A stretch of DNA of 64,000 nt from Patella vulgata (lineage: Eukaryota > Mollusca > Gastropoda > Patellidae). Both the position numbers and the translations under genes were made by a program. The notes under the pieces were generated by a model. The model worked only from the letters and a program-made list of their open reading frames with translations, ran no database searches and was not told where the DNA came from. Within the stretch, counting starts at the first letter, position 1. Every line of letters starts with the position of its first letter. The DNA lies in contig NC_065880.2 in assembly GCF_932274485.2 (NCBI RefSeq), positions 76,813,730-76,877,729 of the forward strand, given 5' to 3'. Below, in pieces: positions 57,361 to 64,000 of this stretch.

Positions 57361-57560
57361 ATCTTGATGTGTCTCAACACAATATTCCAACACTAATGGC
57401 CATTGATTCTACCTCTACACACGTGCATCTGCTAGAAACGAACTGCCATTTTGGAACCGGTACTGTAATGGCATCAAACCTTTGGATAACGGACGGCTCT
57501 GGTACTCATGCACTCTTGCGTGATCTCGGTGTTCATGTGCCAACGTTGCCTCTTTCATAG

Positions 57561-60062
57561 AGCTACATGCGTTGCACTGACCCTAGCTTTTTAAAAGTCA
57601 AATTCACAGCCCATATCTGCACCATAAAATCGAATTCAATTTTTGGGCTTAGGCAATCGGGAAAACATCCTCGTCACGTGGTATGCTAGGTTCCCACTCA
57701 CGATTCGTGCTACGATTGAAATCCTGGTTTGAATCGTGAAGTAATCGTTGTGATCCTATAGATTAAAGTACATCTCGCAAACGAAAATTACAATTACCTG
57801 TTGGTAAAAGTGTTTTGTTTACATTGCGTCTCGAGTTTATGATTATAATTTTGCTCAAAATGAAATACTAACTTTTTACTCTATCGAACGGCTATTAATC
57901 TGTTTTGAAATCTGGTAAATAGTTGCACTATATAATATATATTTTTATATATTATTGACAAATAAATCGTTTCAATATGGTGTTAAATCACACACACACT
58001 GGAAAAACAGGGTATTCACTACCCTATTAAGGTAATAGGACAGAATTATATGTATTACAAGTTACTTTAGAAGTTTATTTCTGGGGACATTTCGACAAGT
58101 TCCTCTTATCTTTTATTCAGCTATGAATTTTACAACCATAGTCCAATGAGGAATCTGCACTACCTTGTTCCACAGGAAACGATCGAGGAATAAAGGTATA
58201 ACGACAGAAGCTGGTTTAATAACATGTTGGCATTATAAAGTACTTTCTCGCTCATCCGGTGAGCTAGTCAGAAACAATGATATTGTATATACACAAAATA
58301 TAGATACAATTAATTCTTCATCATAACCAAATTGTAATATTTCTAGCTGAAGAGAACATATAAATTGTCATGAAAGTGCATCTGGGCAAAAAATGTGGTA
58401 TTGTAATAAAAATGGAATTTCTATGAAGTCTGGTTAAAATCTTATATCACTTCAGTAGTCCTCTCTCTAATAGTTCATTCATACGCAACGCCAACTCTTT
58501 TCGGCTTAATTGGGCAGAGACATACTTCCGGAACAATTATATCGATATGCGTGTAATTACTATGGCATCTTCTAAATCTATTCATTTGATTACGTAAGAA
58601 ATGAATAATAAATATGTCCATGAACATCCAGAAATCGATCTTTTCGTTTCATTAATTTTGTGTAAATGTATTGGTTTGCTTTTAGTACCCTATGTATAAG
58701 CTAGACGGCCCCCTTCTGCTTCGTTTACTAGGGCAATTCAGAATCTCGTCTGTTTTATAAGGGAGTGAAATGGCACATATATCTAGACGAATTATATGCA
58801 CCAATAATTATGTCGGAGATACGGTGAAAATGTTCAATGTTGGGTGAATCTTTTATATAAAATAATATATATATTGATTCCCTTCTGGATGTGAATCAAA
58901 CCTTCTGTCTGGAGAACGGTGATTTATTTTCCTTTCGACTGAACACTGTTTATTCCATATTCATCTATATCCGTTACAACTTTGAATTATTTTCATAACT
59001 ATGTGGTTGCATTTGAATAATTGAAATAATTGTCTAAAAAAGTGCTGGTAAAATAAGGAATCTAATCGCTTTATGTGGACATGACCAGAATTTCGCTGGA
59101 AACCATGGGGTTGTTATAGTCTCAATTTAACTTGTTAGCATATATAGTGATGACGATTAGCAACCTACGGAGTCTAATCGCCGTTCGCTTCCTCTGTGGA
59201 CAGATCGTTTGTCACCGGAATTAACCGTTTATGACCGCAACGTGACGAAGCGCAATACATGTATGTTAAACATAGTGATTAGAGTTAGTTTCCATTGAGT
59301 TTTATTATTTATTGAATTTATTGTGACCGCTTACAAGGAAATGTGGCTGAAAAGGAGTGGTTGCTCGTACAGGTTCTACTGTACATTATTTTTTATACTA
59401 GATGAAATAGTGGACTCGTGTGATAATTTCATTGAAATGCACGTGCGGGATAGTATCTATGTTTTAAAGGACAATAATAGTGTCAGTCATTATCACATTC
59501 TGATTCAACGCGTTCCAAATATAATTTTAACACAGAAATCATTGCTACGATATAACAAATTTGGGTCCTCGAAGGAATTATTAGTGAGCATAAATTCGTC
59601 TGTGTATCTGTTATCACTCGTTTCTTGAGTCAACTATATAGGAGCATAACTCGTGTTTTAATTTTACTTTCGTCACTTCCGTCTTTTGAAATCTTCATTA
59701 CGCATCTATCGTAGCAATGATCCCTGTGTTAGAAACACATTTGGAACGTGTTTAACCAATTCTATCACATATGTGATAATTACTGACACAAATATTGTCC
59801 TTTAAGTCGTTCAATGGTTCAATGGTCTCGAGCAAGACATTTCTGCGTAGCTATAGTATATTGGTGTCTCGCTCTCCACCATTAAACCATTGTTTAAACT
59901 GATAAAAATTGTTCAAGTTGTTAGTAATAACGTGATATCTGTATCCTTGAGATATTGTTTATATTATAATATATATATATATATTTATTAAAAAGTTATC
60001 AAAAAGAACCCCAATTGTTGTTGGTCTACAAATATGTACTCAAGTAATGGAACACAAGTAGA
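57561..60062. other. Unassigned sequence downstream of the receptor
   Basis: The least repeat-laden 2.5 kb here. A 101-codon + strand frame at 59323-59628 has no recognisable domain. Nothing else supportable. Confidence 0.5.
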
Positions 60063-60350
60063 GAAATGAAATAAAATGGGGTTTAACGTCCAACTGCTCC
60101 GAACTGGGCTAATGAAGACGGACATACGCCATACAGTGTGCTATGAGGGAAATTTTGCAATGTATAAACGGGACCTCGGTTTTTCGTCCCATCCGAACGA
60201 CTAGACAGCTGTCCTTGCCAGCCCCCCACCCCGGTCCTGCACCACTGACAAGTGGAAACCACGTCGGAAAATCACAAATGAACTTTCTCGACCAATACAG
60301 GGACCTCCAGGCTAGCGAGCCAGCGTCTTACCCACTTAGTCACCCACTTA
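60063..60350 (-). mobile_element. SINE-A, internal deletion
   Basis: Tail AAATGAAATAAAATGGGG at the left; about 60 bases lost after GGGAAATTTTGC; head CTTACCCACTTAGTCACC at the right, ending in a small duplication. Confidence 0.85.
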
Positions 60351-60799
60351 GTAGAATACAATGGGGTATGAAGTCTCGCCAAGACATACTGTGGGGCTTT
60401 CGAGATTACCACATTGTATGGTTACGCGTGTAGGGGGGGGGGGGGCACTTTTCGGATTGTTTTCTCTTACTGTTACCGCTTGACTACCGCAACCCTCACG
60501 AGGCGATGGATTGGCTCATTACAGAAATGTTAGCTATCGAAATCTTAGATGTATAGCCCATTGATTGGGAATATACTTAAAGTATTGGGAAATATGTTTT
60601 TTTGCCAAAACTCTTTATGTCTAGGGTGGGGTGGGAGTTATTTCAAGATGAGCCCAGTTTATGATATTTCGTGTGTGCAGCTGCCATTATGGAATACTCT
60701 TATAAGACGGTTAATGGGCGAGATTAATGCACGTGCTGAGATAGAAATGGCACAGATAGTGACAAACTTCCTATAATAATTAGCATGTTTAATTTATCG

Positions 60800-61272
60800 A
60801 AGGCTTATCGACCATCCCGATTTTATCAGAGTCTCAGAATAAAAGTCCGTGTACGTATGAAATTTAAACGCCAAAATATAGAAGAATGGTGTATTAACCT
60901 TGTCTCAAAATTTCAGCTCAAAATATTGAACGTCAAAACCGCTTATCTGGACACGTACTTGTTTCGTTGAGTGACCTGATAATCTATTGCCGTTCCTTTA
61001 GAGGTCTATACAGTGCTTGACCCGTGTGCTGTACTTGATAACGAAAGGTAAATTTCACATACACGTTATTTTTAAAAAATAAAGTCTGGTTTTATCCTGA
61101 CACCGTATAAAACAGCTTGGGACACCGGTTCCATTTCCAGGTTTAAGTTGTCTGAAAACGTATCGGGTATATTGAGTTAGTTGTTCGGCAGGTAGAGGGT
61201 TTTAACGGCTTTTAACACAATACTAAGCAGTTTTATTTACCAAAATATAATCGAGATTGGCCCTTTAAAAGT
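60800..61272 (+). mobile_element. MITE-2 copy
   Basis: Same order as the copy at 4489, with a few short deletions. Right end GATTGGCCCT followed by TTAA. Confidence 0.7.
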
Positions 61273-61854
61273 TATGGTTAGTGTTAGGTGTGGTTACTAC
61301 ATATCTTGTATTCGTTTTTGTGATTGTAACAAATTATCTAACTATACCTGGGAGGAACATTATTCCTAAGGGAAGGACATCGTTCTCTCGTTAACGTGAT
61401 TAATAGCCTTTGGGTTGATTTTTAATACATAATTAAAACGGAGACAAGCCGGATTCCCTTGCACATAGGTAGCACAATCGTACTTTTGCATGAAAACTGT
61501 TTTCGCTAGAAACAATCCCATTTATTCAACCCAATTTGACATTGCGTGGGATTTGTTTTCTGTGTCTCCATTAATTTGCATTAAAATGCATGCTATAACG
61601 AATATATAAATCTAATGTTACGGAGCATAACTTCTGAATCAACAGGGCTAATGAAGGTGGACGTATAAAAGGCTTACGTTGTCAGGTAACGAAAAGTCTA
61701 CGATATCACCTTAGGTGGAAGTGAACGTAAAACTTTAGGAACGAACGAACGAAATGCACCTACAATCCGTTATGCGAAGAGCTGAAAAGTATAGTTTTCT
61801 TTTAACGGGGTTTACTGGCCATTGAACTGTATTTATAATAAATTTCAAAATCAA

Positions 61855-62225
61855 TGGAAATGAAATGAAATGGTTTTTAATGTCCTGCTGTTCTGCGCAG
61901 ACTGGGCTAAGGGCGAAGAAGTGAAGAGAATAAGCTGGAAACGGAGCCACGGTAACTAAGTGGGAACGAAGCTCGCTCGTTAGCTGGGAGGATGTGTGTT
62001 CGGTCCCTACATTGACCAAGAAAGTTTTATCGGGATTTTCTGACCTCGTTTCCTCTTGTCAGTGGTGCAAGACGGAGATCCTTTGGCAGTTAGAATTCGA
62101 TATAAGAGTAGGCCATAGTGACCCTGACCGGGCAATTTCCTCATATCACACTGTATGACGTATGCCCGTCTTCATTAGCCCAGTCGGAGCAAAACAGTAG
62201 GCCGTTAAACCTCATATCATTTCAG
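61855..62225 (+). mobile_element. Two SINE-A pieces in opposite orientation
   Basis: 61855-61915 is a minus tail fragment (GAAATGAAATGAAATGG). 61938-62225 is a + copy with head ACGGAGCCACGGTAACTAAG, B box GTGTTCGGTCCC, a body deletion of some 85 bases after GACGGAG, and tail CCTCATATCATTTCA. Confidence 0.8.
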
Positions 62226-62289
62226 TAGTTAATTTCATAACGACGAAATCGACATTACTGGATTTTTATGTGTTAGGAAATGGATAATT

Positions 62290-62475
62290 ATATGAAACGA
62301 AATGGGGTTCAACGTCATACTTACTGCACCGACTCCGCTAATGAAGACATGCACACGGGCCACATCTTGTCCTGCAGGTAAAAGAACACTTAGAAGTTGG
62401 AACTCGATAGCGCTGTTGTCCGGGCAAAACTTCCGTCAAAGTACACTGTGTGGCGTATACCCGTCTTCGGTAGCC
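62290..62475. mobile_element. SINE-A composite of opposite tail pieces
   Basis: Minus tail (62293-62355, AAACGAAATGGGGTTCAACG), a short unassigned link, then + late body (GAAGTTGGAACTCGATAGCG to CGTCTTCGGTAGCCC). Confidence 0.65.
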
Positions 62476-63465
62476 CAATATTTGAATTAATCGATTGGTG
62501 TCTTTTAGAAATAAATCAGATTGCAACTTCATTATATAATTTATAGTAAGCTTATCAATTAGACGAATCGTGCATCTTGAAGCTACGTTCCCAGAAAAGT
62601 ATTTATCGGGTGGTTATTTCCAATTAAATTATGGTAATTTTGGTATATAGAAAGTAGAAATATCCAATCTTACTAGAAAAATTCTGGATTCCCTGGATAC
62701 AAGAAAAAACTGTAAGGGTGTCCCTAATCGACAGCCCGACGATTAGGCGTGTCTGCACGCGTTGCACGCGGAGATTGAGCGCTTGATGTACATTTTGATA
62801 AACTTTATGAATAATTAGACGTACAACACTTTCTGGATAATCCGACAATCCGATATTTGTAATAAATAGTCAGCGATTAAAGACAAAATCGTCTTGTGTA
62901 TGCAATGAATTCTCCTCCAACTTGCTAGGTACCGAGAGGTAAGTCACGTGACACAAACATGACCTCTTTTGATCGATTTTTTATAGCCAGGGTATTCCCC
63001 GACAATTGCAATGTTTTGAGAAGGATTTGAAGCAAAATTATGATAAATTAATTAGTTTGAATATGTTTTTAGTCCAAATATGTCACCAAATCACCCAGTT
63101 TGTACCCGGGAATGTATCTTTAAGTGTATTCATAAAAATACTTCGGCGATGAACTAGACGAATCGTGTGTCTTATATGTCCTTAAGGAAAGCTTATTAAT
63201 AAATATGTAGAATAAATAAAATAATCACGAAAACGTGACAATAAAATTCCCTTCTACGATATTGCATCCAGAATCATGATTCTACCTAATTTTAATCAGA
63301 TTATACATTTTAATTTTTGGTAAATATATTTAATAATTCGCAAATAAAAGTACATGTCAACCAATTAATAAATTTGATATACAGCTAATTACACGTTTTC
63401 CAAATCATACACTGCCTTGAAACGTAATTTATACTAATAGTATATGATCAGTAGCGACATTCCAG
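62476..63465. other. Unassigned sequence
   Basis: AT-rich. TAGACGAATCGTG recurs near 62559 and 63156, hinting at a diverged repeat of unknown type. Confidence 0.45.
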
Positions 63466-63745
63466 AATAAAACGAAATGGGGTTTAATGTCGTATTGTTC
63501 TGCGCCGACCGGGCTTATGAACACGGGCAAACATCATATAGTGTGCTATGGGGTAAATTTTGCCCAGACTGCGGCACTATTGCCTACTATTATTTCCAGA
63601 TTCAAATGCCTGGAGTTCTTTTACGTGCACGCCAACATGTACACGGGGTCTCGTTTTTCGACTATCCGAACGACTAGACATTGTTCCTTGTAAAGCCCTT
63701 GGCCCTGCACCCGCTGACAAGGGGAAACCACGCAATCGAGAATGA
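63466..63745 (-). mobile_element. SINE-A without head
   Basis: Tail AATAAAACGAAATGGGG at the left, body complete to GGGGAAACCACGC; the tRNA-like head is missing. Confidence 0.85.
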
Positions 63746-64000
63746 ATCTAGCTGCTAGCTACGCGAACTCGTCACAAGGAAACAGCTCACCCACAGATGA
63801 TCCTAGTAGCAAATATTACATATGGACACACGGCACCATTAATTCCAACTCTGCTGACGAATCTAGTGCACAATTTATGTATGATCGCTCCCTCCCTGTC
63901 CTCCCCGCTCCCTTTTGATGGCGATTTTCTGCTAGGTTTTTGTATATATTCCTGACTTTGAGGCGGAAGGATACGAGGTTGGTTACATTCAAATGTAGGG

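Noticed and set aside
59323-59628. 101-codon frame in a quiet region
   Set aside because: No domain, no splice or promoter context, composition like surrounding DNA.

Overview
The window looks like a piece of a repeat-rich, AT-rich animal nuclear genome. A lophotrochozoan, most likely a mollusc, is my best guess. That rests on the neuropeptide-receptor gene and on the abundance of tRNA-headed SINEs of a kind common in molluscs; it is inference, not a match I could run. There is no operon structure and no prokaryotic signal. I see no LTR or virus-like element and no CRISPR array.

One host gene is clear. It is a rhodopsin-family (class A) neuropeptide-type G-protein-coupled receptor on the + strand, split into two coding exons by a phase-0 intron of 29,338 bases. 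Exon 1 (24200-24895) encodes the N-terminus to TM5 and most of the third intracellular loop. Exon 2 (54234-54698) encodes TM6, TM7, helix 8 and the tail. Joined, they give 386 residues with all the expected class A landmarks. The motifs resemble the RYamide/luqin and wider NPY-like receptors. About 2.8 kb upstream of exon 1 lies an inverted, broken copy of part of that exon (21090-21413).

Almost everything else that can be recognised is mobile DNA. Two SINE families dominate. SINE-A is about 350-380 bp, with a tRNA-like head and a (TTTCA)n tail, in about 40 copies or fragments. SINE-B is about 290 bp, with a different tRNA-like head and a (TC)n tail, in about 20 copies. The two end in the same short 3' motif, which suggests they use the same retrotransposition partner. 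Several SINEs have clear target-site duplications, and many are nested in each other or in older DNA transposons. There are two CR1-like LINE 3' fragments (19268-20575).

DNA transposons include a nearly whole Tc1/mariner element (55027-56554) with perfect 28-bp inverted ends and one frameshift in its transposase, and an older Tc1-like relic beside it. There are several TTAA-target MITE and foldback families, a hAT-type MITE (26528-26847), and a 784-bp element with 9-bp target duplications (7418-8201). An unusual 2.3-kb element (1140-3440) has long inverted ends made of CTCGAG-bearing iterations and an interior of degenerate tandem units. Minisatellites lie at 6.7-7.2, 8.2-9.2, 21.9-22.5, 51.6-51.8 and 52.9-53.3 kb.

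Layout: 1-24 kb is upstream intergenic DNA (or uncharted 5' UTR introns) full of repeats. 24.2-54.7 kb is the receptor gene, mostly intron packed with SINEs. 54.7-64 kb is downstream DNA with the mariner pair, a quiet stretch at 57.6-60 kb, then more SINEs and MITEs. Repeat boundaries are read by eye and are good to about 5-20 bases unless a target duplication fixes them.
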